Of a DNA stretch of 24,388 bases, positions 1 through 5,684 are shown piece by piece; within the stretch, counting starts at the first letter, position 1, and each line of letters opens with the position of its first letter. The stretch is from an uncultured Clostridia bacterium. GTDB lineage: Bacteria; Bacillota; Clostridia; Christensenellales; CAG-917. The position numbers were made by a program, and so were the translations under genes. The notes under the pieces were generated by a model. The model was not told the origin of the DNA. It searched no databases and saw nothing but the letters and a program-made list of their open reading frames with translations. The stretch is from positions 1 to 24,388 of the forward strand of contig CAKQMI010000030.1 in the NCBI GenBank assembly GCA_934254835.1, given 5' to 3'.

Positions 1-1
1 T

Positions 2-241
2 AAAATAAGGATTTGTTGCAGTTTTGTGACTGTCCCACTGTCATTGTGAGGCATTGCTCTCTTACACGTCATTGCGAGCGTAGCGTGGCAATCTCCCGGA
101 AGGGACACCGCACAGCGTTGTACCGATATACCTAAACAATGAAATAATTATATTGGAGGATTAACATAAATGTTAAAACTTAGAAAAAACAAAAAGGGCT
201 TTACGCTCGTTGAACTTATCGTCGTAATCGCAATCATGGCA
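2..241 (+). repeat. left arm of inverted duplication covering pilin 5' regions
   Basis: Three blocks of this stretch recur in inverted orientation between 1756 and 2138. Block 2-22 equals the reverse complement of 2118-2138 (21 nt). Block 110-128 equals 1867-1885. Block 155-241, covering the ribosome binding site and the first 24 codons of the pilin gene, equals 1756-1842 (87 nt without a mismatch); similarity fades over the next 50 nt. Between the first two blocks this arm carries a REP-like element (38-109), while the other arm carries a hairpin array at the same place. All of this is read directly from the sequence. Confidence 0.9.
38..109 (+). repeat. REP-like palindromic repeat
   Basis: This is one copy of a family whose left end reads GTCATTNNGAG and whose right end reads AATCTCCCGGAAGGGACACC or a close variant, with a variable palindromic core between. 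Here a partial left end (38-57) is followed by a full unit at 68-109. Other copies lie at 5685-6092, 6331-6518, 13345-13435 and 13519-13549. Similar sequences occur between genes in many bacteria (from memory); no protein is encoded. Confidence 0.75.
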
Positions 242-637
242 ATTCTTGCGGGTACGATCGCTGGTGTAACCGTATCGCAATTGAATAAATCCAAAAATGA
301 TACCGCAGCTTCGGACATTAAGAACTTATTAAACGAGTTTGAAACATTCTTGGCAAGTTATGATACATCTTCGATTACAGATGATGCTTCCGCAAAAACG
401 GCAATTGGCAAGTTTAATGATGAAAAGAAAGCTTCTAAAGGCTTAAGCAATAATATTTTAACTGAAAAAGCAGCAGGCAACACAGGGTTCAAATCTGGTT
501 CTAATCAATATGGTTATATTGTAAGCGTTGAGGCAGGAACAGCGGACAAGGGTACAACCATTACATTAACAATTTGGTGTGACAAGGTTGGAAGTACCGG
601 TGCTGATCCCAAGGGAACTCGTACTTACGAAATCTAA
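170..637 (+). CDS. type IV pilin-like / pseudopilin protein, copy 1
   Basis: A 155-aa protein with a class III (prepilin) signal. A short basic leader ends at Gly10, followed by FTLVEL with Glu at +5, then a hydrophobic helix to about residue 34. Cleavage and N-methylation by a PilD-type peptidase would be expected after Gly10. The rest is a small soluble domain ending in a Cys and a KVG-x-x-G-x-x-P pattern. GGAGG at 155-159 supports the ATG. It is a full-length paralogue of the next gene (shared TAAS/AAAE region and KVG C-terminus), while its 5' DNA nearly matches the inverted gene at 1414-1827. A terminator follows at once, so it is monocistronic. Whether it builds a pilus, a competence pseudopilus or something else cannot be told, because no assembly genes are visible. 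Confidence 0.88.
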   Translation: MLKLRKNKKGFTLVELIVVIAIMAILAGTIAGVTVSQLNKSKNDTAASDIKNLLNEFETFLASYDTSSITDDASAKTAIGKFNDEKKASKGLSNNILTEKAAGNTGFKSGSNQYGYIVSVEAGTADKGTTITLTIWCDKVGSTGADPKGTRTYEI

Positions 638-655
638 ACACTAATAGACTTACAT

Positions 656-684
656 AAAAAAGCGAGACGGCGTCTCGCTTTTTT
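656..684 (+). terminator. intrinsic terminator after pilin copy 1
   Basis: Stem GCGAGAC (662-668) and GTCTCGC (672-678) with loop GGC, extended by flanking A and T runs on both sides, so it could work in either direction. Confidence 0.9.
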
Positions 685-718
685 AATAAAGTTTATATGA
701 ATAATATGGTTTTTTGAA

Positions 719-1177
719 ATGTTAAAACGAAACAAACATAAAGGTTTTACCCTTGTTGAATTGATTGTGACAATCGCGATTTTGGCGGTGTTGTCCGGCA
801 CGGTCGCAGGAATTACCGTGTCATCTTTGAACAAGGCAAAAAACGACAGTGCGGCGGCGGAAGCGAATGGAATTTTGACAAATTTCCAAAACTATCTGGC
901 GCAATACAGAGTTGACGGATTTGTGATAACTGACGTTGAAACGGGTAAAACCGCAATACAAGAGTTCAGCGAGCAGGCGAAAACGGATAATAACAAGGCT
1001 ATTCTGTTTGAATCGGGCAATTTCAAAGCAGGTGAACACAAGTATGTTTATCAGGTGACGGAAGTGAAAACAGGCGAAACCGTCACGGGCATAAAATTTA
1101 CTTTATCCTGCAACAAAGTCGGCACCCGTGGGAAAGAACCCACGGCATCGTGGACTTATGTAATAGTCAACGAATAA
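719..1177 (+). CDS. type IV pilin-like / pseudopilin protein, copy 2
   Basis: A 152-aa protein with prepilin signal: basic leader to Gly9, then FTLVEL (Glu14 at +5) and a hydrophobic helix to about residue 33. The soluble part resembles that of the gene at 170 along its whole length: an NDSAAAE/NDTAASD region after the helix, a TAI-x-x-F segment, and a C-terminus with Cys, KVG-x-x-G and TY-x-I. The two are therefore full paralogues. The start lies only 35 nt after the preceding terminator and has no Shine-Dalgarno sequence. A weak -10-like TAATAT at 702-707 would give a leader of a few bases, but no -35 is seen, so how it is expressed is unclear. It has its own terminator. Confidence 0.87.
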   Translation: MLKRNKHKGFTLVELIVTIAILAVLSGTVAGITVSSLNKAKNDSAAAEANGILTNFQNYLAQYRVDGFVITDVETGKTAIQEFSEQAKTDNNKAILFESGNFKAGEHKYVYQVTEVKTGETVTGIKFTLSCNKVGTRGKEPTASWTYVIVNE

Positions 1178-1193
1178 CCAAGCAAAACATAAC

Positions 1194-1220
1194 AAAAAGC
1201 GAGGCGTTTGCCTCGCTTTG
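1194..1220 (+). terminator. intrinsic terminator after pilin copy 2
   Basis: Stem GCGAGGC (1199-1205) and GCCTCGC (1210-1216), loop GTTT, with A run before and TTTG after. The same stem ends the converging gene at 1414. Confidence 0.8.
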
Positions 1221-1231
1221 ATTTTGCGCAT

Positions 1232-1322
1232 TGATTGTACCTTAAAGTGTGCCGCGGTATCGTGCGGGAGCTGATCTCGTTATCATTAGAAACATGACAA
1301 CCACCCCCTTTTGGTACAATCA
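1232..1322. repeat. 91-bp element bounded by perfect 10-bp inverted repeats
   Basis: TGATTGTACC (1232-1241) and GGTACAATCA (1313-1322) are perfect inverted repeats, extendable by AAAG/CTTT after a 1-2 nt gap. CAT flanks both sides (1229-1231, 1323-1325), which could be a 3-bp target duplication. Inside, three smaller hairpins can be drawn: CCGC/GCGG (1252-1267), GAG/CTC and TTATCAT/ATGACAA. It lies between two converging terminators. A MITE-like remnant or a structured RNA are both possible; no coding potential is seen. Confidence 0.55.
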
Positions 1323-1370
1323 CATTGATACCAAAAAATATTATATCACTTGCATACAGAAAAAACAATC

Positions 1371-1396
1371 AAAAAGCGAGGCAAATGCCTCGCTTA
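1371..1396 (-). terminator. intrinsic terminator after inverted pilin copy 3
   Basis: Stem GCGAGGC (1376-1382) and GCCTCGC (1387-1393) with a 4-nt loop. Read on the minus strand it is followed by five T (1375-1371). Confidence 0.85.
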
Positions 1397-1413
1397 ATGT
1401 TTTGTGTAAGAAA

Positions 1414-1827
1414 TTATTTCGTCTTCTTAACGATACCTTCTTCATTAATTGTGTACTCTGCGTCGCCTTTGCCACCCGATTGTTTGCCCGCATACTTAAC
1501 TTCAATAACCTTAGGTGTTCCAGTGCCTAAACTTACTGTAATTTTTGCTTTATCGCCCTTAACTTTATCACCATATTGAGTCTCTAAAGCAGTTTGAAGA
1601 TCGTTTATGTCATTAGCTGCGGAAAGGTCAAACTCTTTTTCTATAATCCAAGTTGAAATAAAGTCCGCGACACCTTTTGCTTCTGATGCCATGGTTTTAT
1701 CTGTTTGCTTGTTCAACTGTGAAACCGTAACACCGGCGATCGTGCCTGCAAGGACTGCCATGATTGCGATTACGACGATAAGTTCAACGAGCGTAAAGCC
1801 CTTTTTGTTTTTTCTAAGTTTTAACAT
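1414..1827 (-). CDS. type IV pilin-like / pseudopilin protein, copy 3 (inverted)
   Basis: A 137-aa protein with the same prepilin leader and hydrophobic helix as the gene at 170: Gly10, then FTLVEL, identical through the first 24 codons at the DNA level. After about residue 40 the two diverge completely. Here the soluble part is shorter, lacks Cys, and ends in a Gly-rich turn, DAEYTIN and a basic tail. The identical ribosome binding site GGAGG lies at 1838-1842 on the minus strand. This pattern (shared start, unrelated end, inverted orientation) suggests recombination between pilin cassettes rather than simple duplication. It is monocistronic with its own terminator. Confidence 0.88.
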   Translation of the reverse strand: MLKLRKNKKGFTLVELIVVIAIMAVLAGTIAGVTVSQLNKQTDKTMASEAKGVADFISTWIIEKEFDLSAANDINDLQTALETQYGDKVKGDKAKITVSLGTGTPKVIEVKYAGKQSGGKGDAEYTINEEGIVKKTK

Positions 1828-2138
1828 TTATGTTAATCCTCCACTATAATTATTTCAATGTTTGGGTATCGGTACAACGCTGTGCCACCGTCATAGCCGT
1901 TGGCAGTGATATGCCTGACGGCGTGATATTGTCTTCGACAGTGATATTGCGTTGCAGTGATATTTGCCCTTTGGGCAAGTTGCGGATTTACCTTAACTTC
2001 GGCTGAAAGCCGAAATATAACTTTGGCGAAGTCAAAATATAACTTGCATTGCAAATATAACTTGCGAAGCAAATATAACCGCTTTGCCTACGGCACGTTG
2101 CGATAGCACGCTATCACACTGCAACAAATCCTTATTTT
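1756..2138 (-). repeat. right arm of inverted duplication covering pilin 5' regions
   Basis: Partner of the arm at 2-241: exact matches are 1756-1842, 1867-1885 and 2118-2138. Between the last two blocks this copy holds the hairpin array (1896-2116) where the left arm holds a REP-like element, so the same junction received two different repeat types. Confidence 0.9.
1896..2116 (-). repeat. modular hairpin array A (7-nt linkers)
   Basis: Small perfect or near-perfect palindromes of different sequence are joined by constant 7-nt linkers. On the plus strand GTGATAT occurs at 1906-1912, 1923-1929, 1941-1947 and 1957-1963. ATATAAC occurs at 2015-2021, 2037-2043, 2055-2061 and 2073-2079. The hairpins include TGTC-TTC-GACA (1930-1940), TTGCCC-TTT-GGGCAA (1964-1978), TTCGGCT-GAA-AGCCGAA (1998-2014) and TTGC-GAA-GCAA (2062-2072). 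A connector at 1979-1997 separates the two linker types; on the minus strand it contains ATCCGCAAC. This fills most of the gap 1828-2186. Confidence 0.85.
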
Positions 2139-2148
2139 TTGTCATCTA

Positions 2149-2177
2149 TTGACAGCGCAACTGCCAAGTAGTATAAT
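2149..2177 (+). promoter_or_regulatory. perfect consensus promoter of pilin gene at 2187
   Basis: TTGACA (2149-2154), 17-bp spacer, TATAAT (2172-2177). The gene's ATG begins 9 nt after the -10 box, so the transcript should start at or within about 3 nt of the start codon. Confidence 0.92.
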
Positions 2178-2186
2178 GTATTATGT

Positions 2187-2888
2187 ATGAAAGCACGCCT
2201 TGGCAAAAATAAGAAAGGCTTTACGCTCGTTGAACTTATCGTGACCATCGCCATTATGGCTATCTTGGCGGGGGCGGTTACGCCTGCCGTCTACGTCACC
2301 ACGCGCCGTCGTCAGAAAAGCGCGGCAGAAACCGACACACAAACTATGTATAGGAACGCTATTTCCGCCGTCACTTATCTGAACAGGCAATATTCCTATC
2401 CTTATCAGCCCGTTCCGCGTGGAAATAAGGACGAGGGGAAAAACGGGTGGTTTCCCGCATACGCCAAAGAGGTGTGCAAGCGTATCTATAAGACCGTCAT
2501 AGGGTTGGACATTCCCGTCAAATACTACGATCCCGATGCGTCAGAGACGGAAAAAACCCTCGTGCCGGAAGGGTTCAACGCCCCACAGCGCAATTCGTTT
2601 GTCAATGCAGACAATAAAAATCCTTATATCGTCATTCAGGTCGTGGGCGTCATGAACGAGGGCAAGAAAGAGTATTACCTCATCATCAGTTACCACAACG
2701 ACAAAAATCAGTTTGAGCCGTTTGACGGCTCTGAAACCGTCACAAACGTCACCGATAAATACGAGGAGTACATTCAAAGGTATCCTACCGCCGACAACCC
2801 GCAAGGGAAACAGCTCAACCGCGCTTACCAAACCAACGCCGAGAATCCCATCAGATATACATACCGCATAAGAACTCCGGAAGGTTAA
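2187..2888 (+). CDS. type IV pilin-like / pseudopilin protein, copy 4
   Basis: A 233-aa protein, the largest of the five. Prepilin leader ends at Gly11, then FTLVEL (Glu16 at +5) and a hydrophobic helix to about residue 36. The soluble region is long, rich in Tyr, Asn and Lys, without Cys, and I recognise no further domain. The 26 nt encoding GFTLVELIV match the genes at 170 and 1414 exactly. A perfect promoter ends 9 nt before the ATG and no ribosome binding site exists, so translation is probably leaderless. It heads a likely three-gene unit: the metalloprotease-like gene starts 3 nt after its stop, and malQ overlaps that gene. Confidence 0.87.
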   Translation: MKARLGKNKKGFTLVELIVTIAIMAILAGAVTPAVYVTTRRRQKSAAETDTQTMYRNAISAVTYLNRQYSYPYQPVPRGNKDEGKNGWFPAYAKEVCKRIYKTVIGLDIPVKYYDPDASETEKTLVPEGFNAPQRNSFVNADNKNPYIVIQVVGVMNEGKKEYYLIISYHNDKNQFEPFDGSETVTNVTDKYEEYIQRYPTADNPQGKQLNRAYQTNAENPIRYTYRIRTPEG

Positions 2889-2891
2889 AAT

Positions 2892-3323
2892 ATGAAATTT
2901 GTGTTGCAGTTTTTTTATCTCGTCTTGCAGTTTACCTGGGGCGTCGTGCAGAACGTCCTCGGGTTTTTCCTTTTCTTGAAAAATATCAGGTGCAAACACG
3001 CCTACTACCACGGCGCAATCTTGACCTACCACGAGGGCGATTGGGGCGGGGTGTCGCTGGGCGCGTTCATCTTCGTCAACGGGAAACGCGGGGACGATTG
3101 GGCAAAAGGCGCAATCGTGCATGAGTACGGGCATACCATTCAGTCGCTGATTTTGGGGCCCTTGTATCTGTTTGTCGTCGGGATTCCGTCGTTCGTGTGG
3201 TGCAACAATAAAAAATGTATCGCCTACAGAAAAGATAAAAATAAGTCCTATTACGACTTGTATTGCGAAAGTTGGGCGAATTCGCTCGGGCAGGCGGTCA
3301 CGCACGAGGAGGCTCCCAAATAG
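2892..3323 (+). CDS. small membrane protein with HExxH zinc-metalloprotease-like motif
   Basis: A 143-aa protein. A hydrophobic N-terminal segment (about residues 2-29) is followed by a short domain with HEYGH at residues 77-81. A second hydrophobic stretch spans about 86-104, and a conserved-looking CESWAN segment contains Glu126. HExxH with a downstream Glu is the arrangement of gluzincin-type zinc sites, so a membrane-bound peptidase fold is plausible, but substrate and activity are unknown. GGAAGG at 2878-2883 is the ribosome binding site. It sits 3 nt after a pilin gene and overlaps malQ, so all three are probably co-transcribed. Processing of the pilin is conceivable but unproven, since true prepilin peptidases are aspartic enzymes. 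Confidence 0.7.
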   Translation: MKFVLQFFYLVLQFTWGVVQNVLGFFLFLKNIRCKHAYYHGAILTYHEGDWGGVSLGAFIFVNGKRGDDWAKGAIVHEYGHTIQSLILGPLYLFVVGIPSFVWCNNKKCIAYRKDKNKSYYDLYCESWANSLGQAVTHEEAPK

Positions 3324-4786
3324 TGGCGGATAAGTTTAACGGCGTGCTGTTGCACGTGGCAAGTCTGCCGTCAGAGTTCGGCATCGGCGCGCTTTCGGAC
3401 AGCGCGCTTTCTTTCGTCGATTTTTTGGCGGACGCGGGCGTCGATTACTGGCAGGTTTTGCCTCTTTCGCCGACGTCGTTTGGCGACAGTCCGTATCAGT
3501 CGCCGTCCGCTTTTGCGGGCAATCCGTACTTTATCGATATAAATACGCTGGTTAAACGCGGACTTTTGACAAATGACGAGGCGCAATCCGCCAAAACGGA
3601 TAGGCTGAATTATGAATGGCTGTTTTCGACAAGATTGGACATTTTTCGCACCGCGTTTTCTCGCTTCGTCCCCGACACCGCCTACTTCGACTTTTTGGAA
3701 GATAATAAATTTTGGATTGACGATTACGCGCTGTTTATGGCGTTGAAAGTCAAAAACGGGTTTTCGTCGTTCGATAAGTGGCGCGACGACGAAAAGTTTC
3801 ATCAAAAATTGTCCGCTGAAAAAATCGCAACGCTAAACAAAGAGGCGGATTTTTGGCGGTTTTTACAGTTCGAGTTCCATAGGGAAATGTCCGACCTCGT
3901 CGGTTACGCAAGGTCAAAAAACGTCGCGCTCATCGGCGATATCCCCATTTACGTCGCCTACGACAGCGCCGACGTCTGGGCTCACCCCGAGATCTTTTGC
4001 CTCGATAAGGATTTGCGCCCCGTCGAGGTTGCGGGCGTACCGCCCGATTACTTCTCGGAAAACGGTCAGCTGTGGGGCAATCCGCTGTATCGATGGAACG
4101 TCCAAAAAAAGGACGGCTTCTCGTGGTGGCATAACCGTCTGCAAAAACAACTGCAATATTTCGACAAAATCCGCATCGACCACTTCCGCGCGTTCGAAAG
4201 TTTTTACTGCGTGCCTAAGTGTGCGACGTCCGCCAAAATCGGTAGGTGGGCGAAGGGCGTCGGGAAAGCCGTGTTTAAGGGGCTCGACCTCCAAGACCGT
4301 ATCATCGCCGAGGACCTCGGTATCATCACCGACAGCGTCCGCCGTCTTGTCAAGTCGTGCGGGTTCCCCGGTATGCGCGTCTTGCAGTTCGCTTTCGACG
4401 GCTCGCCTGCCAACGAGCACCTGCCAAAAAACGTCAGGTATAACACCGTCTTTTACACCGGCACCCACGACAACGATACGCTGAAAGGTTGGTTCGATTC
4501 GCTGGACGTCGGCGCGAAAAATTACGTCACGCGCGCGCTCAACGCTACCGAAAAAAACGTCTTGGATAAGGCGATTTCCGCCGTCATGCGCTCACGGGCA
4601 AAACTTGCGGTCGTGCCTATGCAGGACTACCTCGGCGAGGGCTCGGACGCCCGTATGAATACCCCCGGCACCGACGTCGGGAACTGGATGTACGTCTTGC
4701 CGAAAAACTACCAAATTGCAAAAGACCGCATAAGGAAATTCAATAAATCCCGCTGTGCCGAACGCCGAAACCACGAAAAGCAATAG
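3323..4786 (+). CDS. malQ: 4-alpha-glucanotransferase (amylomaltase, GH77)
   Basis: Transfers alpha-1,4-glucan segments between maltodextrins and releases glucose; cytoplasmic, in glycogen or maltodextrin use. The 487-aa length is normal for the family. Seen: start region NGVLLHVASLPSEFGIG, GDIPIYVAYDSADVW (from Gly205), the nucleophile Asp286 in RIDHFRAFESFY, the acid/base Glu330 in IIAEDLGII, and the third Asp383 in TGTHDND. All three catalytic residues are present. The best start is GTG at 3323, overlapping the previous stop by one base (TAGTG), with GAGGAGG at 3306-3312; upstream in-frame codons would lie inside the preceding gene. No other glycogen genes are nearby. Confidence 0.95.
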   Translation: MADKFNGVLLHVASLPSEFGIGALSDSALSFVDFLADAGVDYWQVLPLSPTSFGDSPYQSPSAFAGNPYFIDINTLVKRGLLTNDEAQSAKTDRLNYEWLFSTRLDIFRTAFSRFVPDTAYFDFLEDNKFWIDDYALFMALKVKNGFSSFDKWRDDEKFHQKLSAEKIATLNKEADFWRFLQFEFHREMSDLVGYARSKNVALIGDIPIYVAYDSADVWAHPEIFCLDKDLRPVEVAGVPPDYFSENGQLWGNPLYRWNVQKKDGFSWWHNRLQKQLQYFDKIRIDHFRAFESFYCVPKCATSAKIGRWAKGVGKAVFKGLDLQDRIIAEDLGIITDSVRRLVKSCGFPGMRVLQFAFDGSPANEHLPKNVRYNTVFYTGTHDNDTLKGWFDSLDVGAKNYVTRALNATEKNVLDKAISAVMRSRAKLAVVPMQDYLGEGSDARMNTPGTDVGNWMYVLPKNYQIAKDRIRKFNKSRCAERRNHEKQ

Positions 4787-4825
4787 AACTGCATTATAGT
4801 TGAGTTTTTTTGCTTATCGCAAAGA

Positions 4826-4934
4826 GTTATATTTCGGCATACGCCAAAGTAAAGGTGATTTTATCCGCAACGTGCCAAGGCACACATCGCTTTGCCGTCA
4901 GGCAAAACATCTCGTGCCGTCAGGCACACATCAC
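4826..4934 (+). repeat. modular hairpin array B (7-nt linkers)
   Basis: Same architecture as array A read on its minus strand. GTTATAT (4826-4832) and an imperfect hairpin come first, then a connector ending ATCCGCAAC. Next are GTGCC-AA-GGCAC (4872-4883), linker ACATCGC, TTTGCC-GTCA-GGCAAA (4891-4906), linker ACATCTC, GTGCC-GTCA-GGCAC (4914-4927) and linker ACATCAC. All linkers are exactly 7 nt. It lies between the converging malQ and pilin copy 5. Confidence 0.85.
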
Positions 4935-4949
4935 TTCTTGAAATTACAA

Positions 4950-4984
4950 TAATAAATAAAGGGCAGTGGTCAGAAGCCACTGCC
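4950..4984 (-). terminator. terminator overlapping the stop codon of pilin copy 5
   Basis: Read on the minus strand, GGCAGTGG (4984-4977), a 7-nt loop and CCACTGCC (4969-4962) are followed by a T-rich run (4960-4950). The 5' arm encodes the last residues and the TGA stop lies in the loop. Confidence 0.8.
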
Positions 4985-5482
4985 TTTGTCGTAGGTGAGA
5001 TTGTCACCGTTGAAATAAATTTTGTAATATACCTCGGCGTAGTCTTTGGACTTCCCCTTGTAGTAAAGGTAAATCGCGACTTCCACCGTGTTGAAATCGG
5101 CGGAAAACGTGCCTTTTTTCGTGGGGACACCGTAAGTATCCGCCCACTTCAGCGACGAAAACTTGTTTTTGAGCGTGGCATAGGCGGAGTCGGAGTAGGC
5201 GTCCGTCCAAATCGCGCTGATACTTCCATAGAGGATAAGGTCGGAAACGTCGATTTCGATGCCCGTAAGTTCGGTGAAGAATGCGGGACGCTCGGCGACT
5301 TCCTGCGCCCACGAAATGATTTGCGCAGTAATTTGTCTGCCGTTGTAAATGTAATTGACCTCGTCGGTTTTCTTGTTGAGTATGCTTACCGTTGTGCCCG
5401 CGACCGTCCCGGACAGCACGGATATAATCGCAATGACGACGATAAGCTCGACAAGAGTGAAGCCTTTTTTGTTGCGCCTCAT
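4970..5482 (-). CDS. type IV pilin-like / pseudopilin protein, copy 5
   Basis: A 170-aa protein with prepilin leader to Gly7, then FTLVEL (Glu12 at +5) and a hydrophobic helix to about residue 30. The soluble domain is rich in Tyr and aromatic residues (YLYYKGKSKDYAEVYYKIYF near the end) and unlike the other copies. An in-frame ATG exists upstream at 5539. The start at 5482 is preferred because a perfect TTGACA-N17-TATAAT promoter ends 6 nt before it, so the upstream codons would not be transcribed. There is no ribosome binding site: the mRNA should be leaderless. Monocistronic. Confidence 0.87.
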   Translation of the reverse strand: MRRNKKGFTLVELIVVIAIISVLSGTVAGTTVSILNKKTDEVNYIYNGRQITAQIISWAQEVAERPAFFTELTGIEIDVSDLILYGSISAIWTDAYSDSAYATLKNKFSSLKWADTYGVPTKKGTFSADFNTVEVAIYLYYKGKSKDYAEVYYKIYFNGDNLTYDKGSGF

Positions 5483-5488
5483 ACAATT

Positions 5489-5517
5489 ATTATACAAAAA
5501 ACACGGTGCAATGTCAA
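5489..5517 (-). promoter_or_regulatory. perfect consensus promoter of pilin copy 5
   Basis: On the minus strand: TTGACA (5517-5512), 17-bp spacer, TATAAT (5494-5489). Six bases separate the -10 box from the ATG at 5482. Confidence 0.92.
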
Positions 5518-5684
5518 AAATGAGGTGATTTTTTGCCAAAAGCGTGCGATTGAACGGGCGAAACGGGGGGAAAGAGAAATTACTGTTTTCATTTTCAAAT
5601 TTTGCAAAAAATTTTTTGAAATTCGCAAATTTTTATAAGAGTGCGCAATCGACAGCAATCAATGTCATTTTGACAGTAATGTAT

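Noticed and set aside
38..109. Insertion sequence end
   Set aside because: No transposase frame or long terminal inverted repeats; the unit belongs to a short intergenic repeat family.
1232..1322. tRNA gene suggested by the clover-like fold
   Set aside because: No T-loop consensus, no anticodon arm of the right size and an end stem longer than a tRNA acceptor stem.
1896..2116. CRISPR-like array (short repeats with variable parts)
   Set aside because: The constant part is only 7 nt and the variable parts are 9-17-nt palindromes, far too short for CRISPR repeats or spacers; no cas genes are present.
2541..3305. 254-codon minus-strand frame
   Set aside because: Antiparallel to the pilin copy 4 and HExxH genes, no ribosome binding site and no recognisable domain; the plus-strand genes explain the composition.
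3263..3322. Upstream start for malQ
   Set aside because: It lies inside the preceding gene; GTG 3323 has GAGGAGG and matches the family N-terminus.
4892..5638. 248-codon plus-strand frame
   Set aside because: It runs through hairpin array B, opposite pilin copy 5 and across that gene's promoter; the prepilin motif and promoter on the minus strand are decisive.
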